Notes: generated by a model not told the origin, from the sequence alone. 64,000 bases of DNA from Choristoneura fumiferana (GCF_025370935.1 NC_133486.1:5213635-5277634), one strand, 5' to 3'; counted from the first letter of the stretch, positions 1 to 13,559 are shown. Translations and numbers: made by a program.

Positions 1-129
1 TAAATGTAAATCTTCTACCCCCGCTTTAAAAAGTCGCAATGTTTTCATTTAAAAACAGATATAGCAGACTTTAGTCTAACGTAGTTTCGGTGTTTTGATT
101 TTCGATATATTTACCGTTGATTATTTTAT

Positions 130-375
130 TATTTGTAGTTATTATTTATTATGACTGTTCGGCATTATAATTTTTCGGCCTTTCGGGTGTATAGGTATTT
201 TAATCCTTGGTATTGTGGTCTTCAGGTTTTAGGCTTCCGGGCAAACGTACTTTCGGGATTTGAAACTTTCGGTCATATAAACATTCGACGTTTTAATATT
301 CGGCCTTCCGTTTATAGGCCTTGTGACATTCGGTCTCTCATTTTTCGGTATTATATTATTTATAATACATACCCC
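130..375. repeat. Degenerate TTCGG-rich short tandem array
   Basis: The motif TTCGG (or TTCCGG) recurs roughly every 15 to 30 bases, separated by T-rich spacers such as tttataggt and acattcgg. The period is irregular, so this is a decayed minisatellite rather than a clean array. The 75-codon open frame across it is a product of the repeat and has no protein-like composition. Confidence 0.55.
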
Positions 376-840
376 TAATGATAGTAGTAGCGAAAATGAT
401 TAAAGAAAGTGAACTGTAAATCTGTTTTTGATAAAACGTTCCTGTTGCAAATATTGTGATTTCGAGTGTGTTAGACTATAAGATTTCATATTAGCCAGCA
501 GAGATGAGCTCCAAAACGTAATAGCCGTTATGGCCACGCGTCGTTTCCGCGCGTGCGTGCGCGCTGCGGGTTGAACGCGCTAGTAACTGAATGGAATTGG
601 TTTAACTATCTTAATGGTGTTGTTGTTTGCAGAGTACCCGCAGTAGGCAAAGCAACCGCCGGTGTTAACTAAGGACTGCATACCGTAAAAGATACAAATT
701 TGAGTTAACTAAAAAAAATTTTGCTAAATTTTGGTGTCTGTTTGTACACTGAACGACGACAGGAAGAAGTAAGAAAAACATTTTCTCAAAACCTTACCTC
801 GCAAGCAAACTTTGGCCAGAAATAGTATATTGATAAACAA
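376..840. other. No gene recognised
   Basis: Ordinary AT-rich sequence with a short CpG-rich patch around 530-580 (repeated cgcg/gcgtgcg). No splice-bounded coding stretch or repeat family was recognised. Confidence 0.5.
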
Positions 841-845
841 GGGTT

Positions 846-938
846 GTAAGTGATCAATTACACCCAAGATATTTAGGCAAACGAGCGAGCAAAGCGAGCG
901 AGGGTGCTTATAGTTCGCAGGTGTAATTGATCATTTAC
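846..938. repeat. Short inverted-repeat (foldback) element
   Basis: A 19-base arm at 846-864 (core TGATCAATTACACC) is repeated in inverted orientation at 920-938 with one mismatch. The loop contains the direct repeat gagcgagcaaagcgagcgag. It could be a tiny MITE remnant. No convincing target duplication was seen. Confidence 0.55.
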
Positions 939-3900
939 ACTCGAGTTGAACACTCTACTTTTCATCACAAATGCGAGGAAATAAAGAAAAACCGTTATAA
1001 ATGTATAAGCAATTTAGAACAGAGCGGAAGAAAATTTATCGCGCCAAACCGTCTTTTTTTTTAATGGCCTCGCGCTCTTTGGCTTTGGCACATTCAGCCA
1101 GCACTGGCCAGCAGCATCATGCCAGCATGGAGGTTTGGAGGCAATTATTTCGCAATACAATGCCCTTGTTTACCAGTTCGTGAATTCAAAGGAGCACCAT
1201 TCGATTTTTAAATTTACTTACATCCCTAAAGATGTAAATCGAATTTACAACACGGATTTCAAATTAAATGCAACCTACTTTTAGAGCTTAAGTGATATAT
1301 ATATCAAAAAAAAGTTCCTGAAATCCACCTACAATTCGTTTTAAAAACGTAAAGCTTCGTTATCTTATCATGAGCACGAGAGCCACTATACGATGCATAG
1401 AAAACAAAACGTTAATCATTGGATTTTCAGACCGTTCTGGTCTCTTAGTTTGAATAGAGTGTCACTAAACAAAAATATTAAAACCAAAACGTCATTCCAA
1501 CTAAAGAATAAACTTTCAAACGATATAAACTTTCAAATACGAAGGCTACGTAAGCTCACACGGCGAATTAAGCTCCCCGTACCTTTATTTGCTGTTGTTT
1601 TTGTTGCTGACTCCGTTATTGGATTAGCCGGCCCGGTCAGTATTAAAGTTATGGGACGGATGCAATCAATTTAATATGAGGCAGTAAAACGGAGGTCAAG
1701 ATCGAGTTCTCGCGTGATAAGGTTTTTCGAGCTAAAAATAAAAAAGAAAGTTCATCGATCGTTTATTTATAATCAATAAAGTTACAAGCCATTAATTTGA
1801 AAATGTTTAATACGTGCAGGGGAACATAGAAAGCCAAGAGTATACAATACAAAAAGTACAACATTTTAAATGACCTCATCTCTAAAAATAGTTAACGGTC
1901 TATAGGTACCCAGAACTGTAGACAGGCTTTAGAAGTTTTAAGATGCTACCAATAAAATAATTCTACAGTGAATAGTTTTAAGTTGGGCCTTACTTATTTA
2001 ACCACAAAGTATGAAAAGATAACTGGCGTTCATCCATTACAAACTGAATCATGTTAAGACCGAAAAACATCCTTTCACGAGAATCAAGGTTCTCTCTCAT
2101 TCAACTTAAAATAATGTAAGCAGCGCTGCAGAATAATTTCACAAGTTATAAAAAGTTAAGGGGGGAATATATTGGCCCCAGCACACAAGAGATAACCGTC
2201 CTCTAGACGTAAACCAGTATGACCTCGTGTCCGTTTAAACAAATTGTATAGTTAAGAGGGCTGCGGGTAGATCAGAACTGTTCCATATCAGTAAGTGCTA
2301 GTGTTTGGTTACCGCTCCAGTAAAATAAGAAGACCGCCCCATCTTTACTACAACTGATAAGGTCATCCACGTAAATGCAAAGATATAATTAGCCGGTGGT
2401 TGTAGCTTTGACACGAAAATCTACATTGAGGAGAACATGTAATAACTCTTAACTTTATATCCAAAACATTTTAAATACAATATTTATTATATTAGAGTTA
2501 TTTATACTATTGTACCGTTTTTGTCAAACATTAGTAGTTGAGCTAAATATGCATATAATTGTGCTTCGGTATACTGTCATTTTCATTGAAATGATGATGC
2601 GGTGGAGTACAATAATCCTTTCCTTTCACCTGTCCAACCTCTATGACAGGTCGAAAGACATTTCTCGTGCTAGAGATAAGAGGCAACCTGCTCGGGTCCA
2701 GAAAGCATTTGAAATCAATTTTCAAATGCTCCCAGTCATTCAAGTAGGTATTCGTACTACGTTAAATTCATTGAACCGAACATGTTTCGTTGAGTACGGC
2801 TCCGGGTTAACAACTTATTAGCCCCCACGGGTTTTCGTCGTAGGATCAAATACTTGCCGGTTTTAGAACATATCAAATGGAAGGAATCGTCCGCAAATGA
2901 AAGTCGTTCGTGAAACGTTCTTTGTTAATATTTATTTCATTCCATCAACTCCTTTGTAAACTGCTAAATTGCTAAGTTTAAAACAATGTCGTAACATATA
3001 ATAAGCCGCAAACTCTTCCTTTGTCTACAATTTTGCACAATCATTGCATAGAAGAATCAAACGCCAACGCGACATAAGACAAAGGTAAACAACCTCGACA
3101 ACGGCAGCGCGGTTGCTTACAAATTCACTAATTTAATAGCACTTGCACAAGCAAATGCTAGTGCGGAATCGCATAACTATTTGCTCACTGCTGCAGGAGC
3201 GAGGCAACCAGTGAAACCGCAGTTTGTCGCGAGCACAGATGCATTTGCAGATGCCATGTACGGTTTAGTATGATTACTGTAGAAGCAGCACATTTACTAA
3301 ATTGGCACAACGAACTATAGTCTCAGTAGAAAGAACGAGCGTCAAACAAAAAAAGGCAAGTCGACAGTCGTACCACGCTCGGTTAAACAGTTTTCATCTT
3401 CCTCCGGCATCGAAGGTCCGTGCTCAATAAAGTCTAGAAAAAACCAGAATTCATTACCAGCAAGGAGGCCATAGGCTCGTTTCCAATATTTATTCAAGTA
3501 TCACTGCGTTGACACCGTCGAGTTTTTACGTGGGAAAGCCGACCATTATGTCCCGACCTCGCCTCGCGCGGCTCAAGTCGTGGCTCGAGCCTGATTACAC
3601 CTGGCTTCTATAATTATTACCTACCCATGCTATTTAAGTACCGTTGTTCGTAGGGAGAAAATTTCTATTTGCAAGTTATTATGATAATGAATTAGCTCTG
3701 CGCGACATTTCTAATTTTAATAAACAATGTTGCAAATTGCAATAGCGAAACAAAAATAGACAAGCACATAGTGCCTTAAAGAAATTTCACTGCTTACTTC
3801 CAAAACAAAATACAATACCACCATGATTCTCGATTGAAAACCAATACATAGTAAGCAGTGCAGAAACAGGAATAAATAGAGATTATAGAAATTATGTGTA

Positions 3901-6856
3901 AATAAAAAAAAAGTTTATTAAAAGAAAACCATTTATAAAGAACAGGATTACCGTTGTTTAAATTGAGTCCAGTCAAAGTTATTTCGTCTCCACTATAATA
4001 AATCGAAAACAAATCTAAACCATCCCGTGCTACCAGTCCCGTCGCATCACATTCCAAGCTATTGGCGACCATGACACTCCGGCCGGTCTATCCAAGTGTG
4101 GCATAGCCTCAGTTCATACGCTCGTGATTGGCGTGAAGGGAAACGTGACCGCACTGACGTCCCGTACCGCAAGACTGACATTGCCATTAGACATCGAACG
4201 AGGAAGCGTGAGCACTAGGAGTTGGATTACGAAGTCGGTTCCAGGAACAAAGCGTTCACAGGCAGTCGAATAAAGCGGGTGAACTTACCAGGTCATTCTC
4301 ATATCACTATAAATATCGCTCTATCTGTTTGCACAAACCTTTCCACGTTAACTGGTGCGCGTTTTAAGTGCACGCCAATAAGGACCGATAAGAATAAAAT
4401 GTCGTGTCGTATCGTACCATTTTATCGTCGCTGTACATCGAGTCAATTACCATTAACATTCGAAAGCATAGGTTTTATTGTCACTTGCCAACACGGTACT
4501 CAAACGCACCCTTTAGATCGGTCTTCAATTGCATAAACATACTCATTTAGCGTAGAATAAATTGAAATGACCTGTGTAATTTTCCTGGAAAATATCGCAG
4601 TGGATTTGCATTGCAATAGCAGTGTTGTGAAAGTGTCGAGTCGTGTCGGTCTGATCGAAACAATGTTGGCAGAGCGCATCAAAGTTTGGCAGGCGCCTGC
4701 GCACTTTCGAAACGGCCCACATATCAGCCGCGACCGTACTAAAGTTAACCAGCTGCCGTGTGCATTGTTTATAAAGAGGTTGAGTAGTACAAATTTGAAG
4801 TTTCGTAAAATTATGTAGATTTTCTGGTTTTTCGTAATTGATAGATTCGCAGTTTGGTCTCCTACTTTTGCAAAGTAGAGACAGCAAACAAAGTTACGTA
4901 CATATGACTCGCTGAAATATATTCTAGTTCATGCTAAATTTATTTTAGTACGTCTCACTGCACGTCGTTCGCTTGTCTTGTGTTTAAAATAAATGAATTT
5001 TCAAATGACCTGATATGACTGTGTTGACTGCTTAGCGACGTCTGCGGCTTACAAAACACCGAATCACGATCGAGTTTTTGCAACCAATGACGTCAGGGAA
5101 TACGAGCAGGAGATTCACATTAACAGGTTGGAATTGAATCTTAACGACGTTTGCGTCGAGGATTGATACACGCCACACGGACCGTGTAATTTGAACGGTA
5201 TACGCAGCAATGTAAATCGTGGAAACTGTGGCCGTAAGCGAACTGAGCGAAACGCTACATTTAGATGGAGATTCACCGTCTATGCTGATGGGGGCAAAAC
5301 GATGTGGCACCATTGCGAAACGGCGAATTGGCAATATCTTGGAGATTCGATTTGCGCGAAAACGGCTGACACCGTTGTTTCAATTTTGCGTCCAAGTAAT
5401 AATTTATACACTTAGAAAGTTGTTTACGTAGTTACTATTTTATAAATCAAAGTGCTGGTTTAATCTTAAATCAGGCAATTTAATAAAAAATCTAAATCGA
5501 AGCGAATCCTGATATTGAGTTTGTTCCGGAAGAATAAAACAGGTTTTTTTGTCTACCAGGCATTTTTGCCGATTGGCAGGCAGCCTGCCACTTTAAACCG
5601 GGTTATTTGCATTTCCATCACCTTGGCCAATTGTGAATCGAATCTAAATACGCAAACGTAGGCCCCTCTTCGATCCTGCTTGAACCCGGACTAGTATTTT
5701 TACAAATATCTTTTCTGAAATTACTTTTTACCCGGCGTCCGACAGTTTTTCCCATTCGTAATCGGGCTTTCACTTCCCCGTTCTAATGGAAGCGTCATAT
5801 ATCGATGAGGGACGCACCGCGACAGGCGTGCTCATCAGAAAGGCGGCGACGAGCGAGATTGGCTACCAATTGAGTTAGTCGCGGGAAACCAGGCGCCATC
5901 GCCTCTCCCGGAACTAGACATGCAAATGGATTCCAGCTGTGCACGTAGTATAAGTACATGCGTTCCAGTGTACGTATGCATGATATATATACTAGCTGAT
6001 TATCGACAAAGTGAACGTCCGTTGCTATGGAGCGACAAAAACAATGCCACAAAAATCCGTTAATGAAATTGACCAAACACATGTGGAGACATCTAAGGTT
6101 CATTAATATGTTGCAGAAAATCGAATGTCATAATTTTGTTTCACACCTTGAGCAGAATGAATCATCATATCACTGAATTACTTTTTGCATATAAAATATT
6201 ATTTCGCATACCTACTATCATTTCTCATAATTTCGGAAAGCAGAATATTAACATGGCATAATATCGATGAGAATAATATTTATATGTCCGAACAGTTATC
6301 TTATCACGCAGAAAGATACATCTCGTAGTATTTAGTTTCCATAATGATAAAAAGCAGAATAATATTTTACTAAACATTACTTGCATTTTAAATTAACTTG
6401 TGGCCGACGTTCTAACCTAACCCAACCCTCTTATGTAGCTGCCGCATGTTCTGTTCTACTCTTACTTTGCTGGCCTTAATTTATGGTAGCTGTTCGTTCC
6501 TTTAACCATGTGATTATGCCATGTTAAGGTCAGCACTATTGGAAAATCCGTGAAAATACTATAGCATTGACCAAGCAATTGTCAAGTCTGTACTTCCGAT
6601 CTTTGTATACACGTCGTACTGCAAACTGCAACAAACCACAGAAATACATCGCTGTCCATAAACTACACACCGCCCAAGATACGGTGCCATAAAGCCCAAG
6701 TACATATATAAATTTAGTCTAAACTGTAACGTAGGAACCAGCTCATCTCGATAACACTTAGAGTAGACGGTAGATAAAGTTATGTATTGTGGCGTTCTAA
6801 TGGGAACGGGCAAACATGTTTATTTGAGTCGACATAAGCGCTTACTTGGTGCTTGG
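939..6856. other. About 5.9 kb with no recognisable gene
   Basis: Open frames here are short (60-114 codons), overlap on both strands and show no familiar domain. Patches with more balanced composition (4080-4260, 4600-4760, 5030-5340, 5790-5930) could be conserved noncoding DNA or small exons, but nothing in the sequence decides it. Confidence 0.5.
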
Positions 6857-7314
6857 TATGTCAGCGGCCGATCGTAAAATCCGTCAGATCACGAAATTCC
6901 TAGGCATATCATGAAAGTCGCCATTTCACTATTTGGCCAGTTTAGGCAGATTATGAAAGTCCTAGGCATATCATGAAACGCCGCCATATCGGTTCTGGCA
7001 CTTCGCCGGCCGCTACCGCGGCACAATCGCTTCGCTCGCTCGGCTCGTGCATTGTGGTCACAATTCATATTAACCACTCCTCGCTTCGCTCGTCGTACAT
7101 GTTTTTTTTCTTTTTTTCGGCATATCACGATGTGCCCGGTATAGAGTTAGGAATATCGACGAAAACGTTGCTCTAATCGATCTGCCGTATTTTTTCTTAG
7201 GCGCATCGTGATATGCCTGGCCAACTTTTAGGCATATCATGAAATGGCGCCATTTCACGATATGCCTAGGAATTTCGTGATCTGGCGGATTTTACGATCG
7301 GGCCGCCGACATAT
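6857..7314. mobile_element. Foldback MITE with ~65-bp terminal inverted repeats
   Basis: The left arm (6857-6925, containing GATCGTAAAATCC and ATTCCTAGGCATATC) is repeated inverted at about 7245-7314 with a few mismatches. Inside, the phrase 'aggcatatcatgaaa' recurs several times in both orientations. The centre holds a second family segment (ggttctggcac...cgcttcgctcgctcgg) that also occurs alone at 44748-44880. No transposase is encoded. This is a non-autonomous foldback element, and its superfamily is not evident. Confidence 0.7.
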
Positions 7315-9235
7315 ACATAATTATAATCGCTCTTCCAATTTTTGCCTACGTAGGTTTAACATAGTATTGTTTACGAATTTGAGCAACAAAATGTTTCGAC
7401 TAATCTATTCTGTATGTAGAAGAAAAAGCGGTGGTTGACCTCAAGTGAAGTAAAATAGAAAATAATATCGAATTACCGATGTCAATGGTGTACAAATTAT
7501 TACAAGACTGATTTGCATTTTATTTGCTTTTTGTTACCTACTACTTGGATTACATTATTACATATATAGTGACATTTGTATTTATATTATATTACCTGAG
7601 CTCGATTAAAACACACTTATTAAGTAGTTATGCAAAATTTTATGAGAAATCCATGTCAAGCACGAAATTCCTTTTTCGATTAAGTGACATTTTAACCATG
7701 TCATCATTACGTTCGGTTTCATTGTTCGAATTCGTGGTAATGTTTCATTCCTTTAATTCAGAGTGGCTTTTTATTTTACCTCGAGAATAATTCGAAACTG
7801 TATCATTAATTTTCTCTTTACACGTCAAGCGAGGTTTCAAAGGAGGCTTTCAAAGCGATGTTTGTCCAAAATGAAGCTTATTTTTACGAAATTGAAGCTT
7901 TACGCAAGCGACAGCTCCCAGCCATTTAGATATCAAAACAACAACGTTTTTCCCTAACGAAAACGAACCGACCGAATTGCTTTTAAACTAAAATTTTAAA
8001 CGACTTCACGGGTTTGCGAAGTAATGAAAAGTTGGTTTTGAAACGAGAATTGTTCTTGTGGCATAATTTCGTCGAGTTATTTTGTTTTGTAAGGCTACAA
8101 TAATATTTTTTTAGAGAAATAGGTACTCAGCATTGCTGTTTATTTTTGTTACCAGATTTACTTAGCGTGCCAGTGTTTCTGATATCCCAGAAGCGCTTTA
8201 GTCTAGCTCTCTCCTTTAATTAAGCGTTCAATCGTCAACAAATCCGTTTAATTAATTCCGATTCACGTTATAATTAAACCAGCCTGGGTGTAGGCAAGAG
8301 GTGAGAGAAGAAATTAATAGAAATACAAGCATATTTCATGTAAATATTTAATTTTTGCCTGTTAGTCTGGTAATTTAATGTAATCATTACGAACGGAAAC
8401 GGTATTTACGAGTCCACAGATAATCGTAATCCGTTTATTTTAAAACGGGCGAACATTTACTTGTCGGTGTGAGGTTGATGCTACCATAGAATCGGATGTT
8501 TGTATGTTTATGGATGTGACGATAAAAATAATTATAAGAGCACACAGCGTTTCAGTACTTTCAGTTCATAAAATCATAGACAATATTATTGAACCTTTAT
8601 ATTATAATGTTAAAGTACGTGTAAGTATCGTTATTTATTGGGCTGGTGCTACACGATTCAAGTGGGAGTGCGTGACGGCTACCTTATGATTGGAAGATTA
8701 TACGGATGGTTGGACTTCGTCTACGGATGTTAAAACGCAGACCGATGGTTTTCCCATTTGCATTCCATCCTTGTTTCGGGTGGCTTGAAAAGTAAAGTTA
8801 GTATCGATCAACTTAGCCACCGGTTAGTCGTCGTTCTCTATGCTACCAAGGTTAAAATAAAATAAAAACAATATCTTCACTGGTGTCGAAAGACAATGAA
8901 AACGTTAACAAGTCGTGTCCCCGCCGGTCGATAACGTGTAGCGACCTTTATGACTGCGGCCTCTGATTAAAAAAATATATATATACAAGCTTTTTTGCTC
9001 ACTGTACTTTTTGTTGACTGTACTTGTATTGTCACTCAAACTACATTTGCGTACCAAATTTCAAGTCGATGCCATTAACCGTTTAGATTATTATATTGTC
9101 ACGCAATTTACATAAGTATACCAAATTTCAAGTCAATCCAACTACTGGAAGTTGGTCGAATTTAAATTGCAAGATTTCATTACAGACTGACAACGGGATA
9201 GGTGAAACTAAATAATCGCTTGTCAAAATTATAAG
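7315..9235. other. No gene recognised
   Basis: AT-rich sequence with no recognisable coding exon. The frames near 7524-7957 are T-rich and low in complexity. A stretch near 8990-9235 (tgtactttttgttgactgtact, 'accaaatttcaagtcgatgcc') resembles dispersed repeat sequence but I could not delimit it. Confidence 0.45.
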
Positions 9236-9426
9236 GACTGTGACGATAGACTTTTGATCGCGCCTCCGTCCGTACGTCTACTTTTCATCCTAAAACGTCT
9301 AGACGGATTTCGATGCCATTTGGTGTGTAGATAACTGGATCTCGAGGAGTGTGGGGAGGGAGAGTGGTAGTAAAATCCCATAAGTAAACTCAACCGTTAT
9401 GTCTAGAGTCTAAACTAACAATATCA

Positions 9427-9490
9427 TCATCATCATCAGCCAGACATCAGCAGGACGTCCACTGTTGAACAAAGGCCTCCCTTAGAGAGA
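9427..9490 (-). mobile_element. 3' tail of an RTE-type LINE
   Basis: Read on the minus strand this is gggaggcctttgttcaac..gtggacgtcc..ggctgatgatgatgatg. That is the usual 3' end of lepidopteran RTE retrotransposons, finishing in a (GATGAT) microsatellite instead of poly(A). Only the tail is present, as expected for a heavily 5'-truncated insertion. Confidence 0.65.
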
Positions 9491-9589
9491 GTGAGACAGA
9501 GAAACATTTATTTAAACATATTCGATACACATAAAAATACATTAGATGGAAAGAATAAAAATAACATCGAATAGTATAAAGAACCCCAC

Positions 9590-9905
9590 AATGAACGACA
9601 ACCACTTATTTAAAAAAAAAAATCCTAACGCTATTTCAACACCAAAAATAAGATTACTATTGTGTTTGAATATGTATAAAACCTTGTGGTTAAGGTGATA
9701 AAAAGTCCGATAATCTTTGTTGTCGGATCCAATAGAAAGATTTGATGTAGTTACAAAATTTTGATTTTTTCCTCACAAGATTTCGTAACGTTTTCCTGAC
9801 GTTAAGAAAGAAATTTTGGATGATTTATGCAGTTTAAGTTTTATGATTTCGTCCTTAGGGTTACTAATTTCTTGACGGGACAGCTTTTTGAGAAATATTC
9901 TTAAA
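9590..9905 (+). repeat. Dispersed repeat, copy 1 (inverted partner near 52075)
   Basis: About 310 bp, from 'ccacttatttaaa' to 'gggacagctttttgagaaat', is found again in opposite orientation at about 52075-52415 with small differences. Shared landmarks are taacgctatttca, ctttttatcacc and tttcctcacaagatttcg. No coding potential was seen. The family is not identified. Confidence 0.7.
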
Positions 9906-11790
9906 ACGGCCTTACGTTCACGTGAGTGACGTGAAAATGCGAAACAGCACATTTGTTTTAAAAATACCTGAATAGGTATTTCTACTAAATCATGAAGAGC
10001 ACTAGTAATTTTTGCATATTAGATTTTCAAATTTCGTAATCAGTACTTCGCTGTCAGTTATTATTCGTAGGCTGTCAGTATAAAATAATCAAATTCCGAC
10101 TGAGAAAATGGCTATTGTTATACAAAATGCCGACATTGCGTAGCAAAAAAATAAATGGTACGAAATAATTCGTTACGCTCGGCAGTTTTCAAGAATTGCT
10201 GTTTTGTAAAACTAGGTTAAATATAAGTAAGTTATATGAATGACGTTTTGGTATTATATTAATTAAGCTATCGTTTGCATAGCAGCATCAGCACCAAAGG
10301 TAAAAAGAGATTTTACAAAATCAGTTAAATGTTCCGCGAAACAACTGTGGCATCCTGTTCTTTGGACTGAACCAAATAAACAAAACCAGGTCATAAAACA
10401 ATTTTCCAAGTTAAAACCTTCAAGAAATAGACTAGCTGAATCCAAAAAAAGAAACTATGTCGCGCAGTGTGAGCTCTAAAATTTAAGGTCTCGTAAAATA
10501 CAATGTAATGCAAACGCATAATGTATTAAATACTAATTGCAGCATTTAACAGCGCGCTGCGGTATCAATTCTACGGAAATCGTACAGGGTATTCACGCAA
10601 GCAATTCAGTTTTATCGGTTTTTATTTTATGTCAAGTGCTAGACGAAGAAACTTCCATTCCAGCATTGGCGACATTGTAATTACATAAAATTAACATTTT
10701 ACCTTACCTATGGGATATCCCTACTAACTATACCAAAAGAAATTTTAAATTGTTTAAAATTGACTTGTTCTCTCTCATTCCATCCTATTCCAAGCTAGCA
10801 ACGCAATACATAAACCTTATCACCATTTTTAAAAACCTTATTTATTATCATATCACTAAAAGCACAAGTCTTATAAGTATGATGTGAAGACGACACAAAT
10901 TCAATATAGCTTAAATGTTGAAGTTCAGTTCGAGGGCAGTCAACACACTCGGCTTGAGTCTCGAGTGTTATCCGCAGAACCGCAGAAGGGTGCAATGGGG
11001 GACGCCATCGGTGCTAGCAGCTGTTCAAAGACACACACACCCATGTGGGCTGATGTCCAATTAATACAACAGTACTAAGGAAACCTTAGGAGTTCACTGG
11101 ATTATTAAAGTCGAATGGTCACTCCGATGGGTCGAATGAATAGAGAGGTAGCTGTAGCTTTGTAATAGAAACAAACAAAACGAACCAATTGAATAGTTAT
11201 TCCAAGAAGTGGCTGTGGAACTAGGCAGTAAGATTGATTGCTACAGCATGAGCGGTAACAATCGTATTGGTTAGCATTACACGAAATGACTCAATCAATC
11301 AGGTTGACTGCTACCTAAATAATAATTGGATCAATCATGTGGTTTTGGAACTCCGAAACTGAGCGTGTGGAAATGTGATAAGCCGTAATAATAATACGGT
11401 TTGACGCAAGTTACTTGTTCCACTTCGATGCCGCTGTTTTTGATCAGGGCACGCTCAGGCGGAAATATAGTTATTTCCAAAAATAAATGACAAGATATGT
11501 ACCTAAATAATGTATGAATTTAGTTAAAGCAATTATTTACATAACTTTCACATGTGCGTGATAAGATAATAGATATTAGAGTCAGAGGTGAAAGAAGATT
11601 ACAAATTGATTATATGCGTTGTGTAAACAAACACGATAGTAAATGTGATAAACTTGAGATAAGCAGGACAAAAATTATTATTCAAACATTACGTTATGCT
11701 GTAGAAAAATTACGAAATTGGATTATCAGAATCCGAAACGATTAAAATGAGATTAGTACACTTAGGTATTTTCCCAATAGATTTTGTCCT
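9906..11790. other. No gene recognised
   Basis: AT-rich, with only short frames. Nothing beyond background could be supported. Confidence 0.5.
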
Positions 11791-11793
11791 AAG

Positions 11794-11980
11794 CTAGCTG
11801 GTGCCCGCGGATTCGCCCCCGGTGTAGTTTCATTTTTTAATTTTCTGAATCTTCTTTTATAAGAACTTTCTCCTGACAATAACCAACAGCACTAGACAAC
11901 AAAAAAGAATTAGCGAAATTGGTCCAGCCGTTCACGCGTGATGCCGTGACCAAGGGAAATAGGGATTAATTTTTATATAT
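11794..11980 (-). mobile_element. Helitron-like fragment, minus orientation
   Basis: On the minus strand the end reads ...ccgcgggcaccagctag, with the GC-rich short hairpin followed by CTAG that marks the 3' end of lepidopteran non-autonomous Helitrons. The rest ('gtccagccgttcacgcgtgatgcc') is typical of dispersed copies in this order. The 5' boundary is not clear. Confidence 0.45.
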
Positions 11981-11982
11981 TA

Positions 11983-12200
11983 CTAGCTTTTGCCCGCGGC
12001 TCCGCCCGCGTAGTATTCGGTTATCGCACGATGTTCCCTCGGGAACTGTGCAATTTCCGGGATAAAAAGTAGCCTATGTCACTCTCGGGCCCATAAACTA
12101 TCTCTATGCCAAAAATCATGTCGATCCGTCGCTCCGTTACGGCGTAAAAGACAGAAAAACATACAAACACACTTTCGCATTTATAATATTAGTATATGGA
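11983..12200 (-). mobile_element. Short non-autonomous Helitron-like element
   Basis: Read on the minus strand it begins TCC...CTAATATTATAAATGCG and ends ccgcgggcaaaagCTAG, followed by T. These are the conserved 5' and 3' termini shared by the copies at 22974, 29964, 40911 and 52997. There is no Rep/helicase frame, so it is non-autonomous. It abuts another copy on its left. Confidence 0.65.
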
Positions 12201-12220
12201 TAAGATTTACGGCTTTGATT

Positions 12221-12434
12221 CGACGACCGGATGGCCAAGTGGTTAAAGAACCTGACTACGAAGCTTGAGGTCCCGGATTCGATTCCCGGCCGGGGCAGAT
12301 ATTTGTGTGAATAACACGAATGTTTGCTCTCGAGTCTTGGATGTTTAATATGTATTTAAGTATGTATGTATCTATATAAGTATGTTTATCTGTTGCCTAG
12401 TATCCATAGTACAAGCTTTGCTTAGTTTGGGGTT
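12221..12434 (+). mobile_element. tRNA-derived SINE, copy 1
   Basis: The head is tRNA-like. Box A (tggccaagtgg) is at 12232-12242, and a slightly damaged box B (ggattcgattcc) is at 12275-12286. The body ('gaatgtttgctct..ttggatgtttaatatg') and tail ('gtacaagctttgcttagtttggg') are shared with the copies at 14811 and 28053 and, for the tail only, 43290. The anticodon arm does not fold cleanly, so this is not a functional tRNA gene. Confidence 0.8.
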
Positions 12435-13130
12435 AAACGTAGTTAAATATCAACAAGTCCGGTCAGCACTTTTGAATTAATTTGAAATAACAATTTCGTA
12501 ATAACTTAAATTTCTATCAAAAAACCGGCACTTTACAGGTGACTTACGCCCACACGTCATTAGACAGGTCGGCTGGTCTAATTAATTAGTGACCTCTTCG
12601 GATGCCGCGTTGGGCAAACAGTAAAGTTGAGCAACTATTTCACAATCTTACTCGCACAAAAGTAGTTGCAGGATTTTTTGTGATAAAGCCTTGTAGAGTA
12701 GCGTTGAACTTTGCTTCGATGGTGTTATAATATTAAGTGGGTACGTGATATTAATATGCCTCCCGTGATTAATGCATTTACAATCGCGCGTAACACCTAG
12801 GAAATCCGGAAAACGCTGCGAACGAACAATCGAATGTCTACTTACAATAAATTGTATTAAGTAACTAATTGATCGACTGGCGCAACTTCTCAGGCGAATT
12901 GTGTGGTTGCGGTTTTGTTACACTTAAAAGTCAACAAAAAACGTAGCCTTGCTGTGCTGTTAAATTGACGCAAGCCGTTATCGCACCTAACTAAACACGC
13001 GTGAACGAATACAGCACACTTTCAGCTATGCGTAGGTGATGAGTTTAGGTAACTCGAATAAACATCATGATGGAAAAGTAAACGATAACAAGTTTCACAC
13101 TCAGTTGGGACCAAATACAGATCTAGATGA
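12435..13130. other. No gene recognised
   Basis: AT-rich, no coding signature. No repeat boundaries were found. Confidence 0.5.
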
Positions 13131-13310
13131 TGTACCATCAGCCAAATATGTGGTCTACCACCCTAAAGTTGATAATCGTTTGCATGTCACAAAACAATAA
13201 TGAAAATAAACGTAAGTATCTGTCAACTTGAAAGTTCGACTTTAGCGAAATATTCATTTGATAGCAACTTGTTTAAAAATTGATAGACCGCTTATTTGGC
13301 TGATGGTACA
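13131..13310. mobile_element. 180-bp MITE with ~30-bp terminal inverted repeats
   Basis: The left end TGTACCATCAGCCAAATA continues as tgtggtcta. The right end is its reverse complement (tagaccgc followed by TATTTGGCTGATGGTACA) with few mismatches. The interior is noncoding. The flanks show no obvious duplication longer than 2 bases, so the superfamily is open. Confidence 0.7.
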
Positions 13311-13559
13311 TGTAAGTTCGGGATAAGGGTACTTAAAATTAGCGCAATAGGGTCTGTTTGAGCCACTTCATGAGGCCGCATATATATTATATGGCACTGT
13401 GTACTGTATGATTTAGCTAGCGCGAGAATCCTATTTGTCAGGTCAATGTAAAAAGTACGCTCGCGAGTATAATTGACGAGCATTAATTCCGTGGCAATCG
13501 ATTAATCAAGACAATAATCTCGGCTGTTTCCCCGTTTACTAACTAGCGGACTCCGTCAA

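Noticed and set aside
4222..4887. Possible gene with overlapping frames on both strands
   Set aside because: No domain, no consistent splice signals and open frames on both strands; chance openness is more likely.
12221..12300. Functional tRNA gene
   Set aside because: The box A/B pattern is present, but the anticodon and acceptor arms do not pair properly and the sequence continues as a repeated SINE body.
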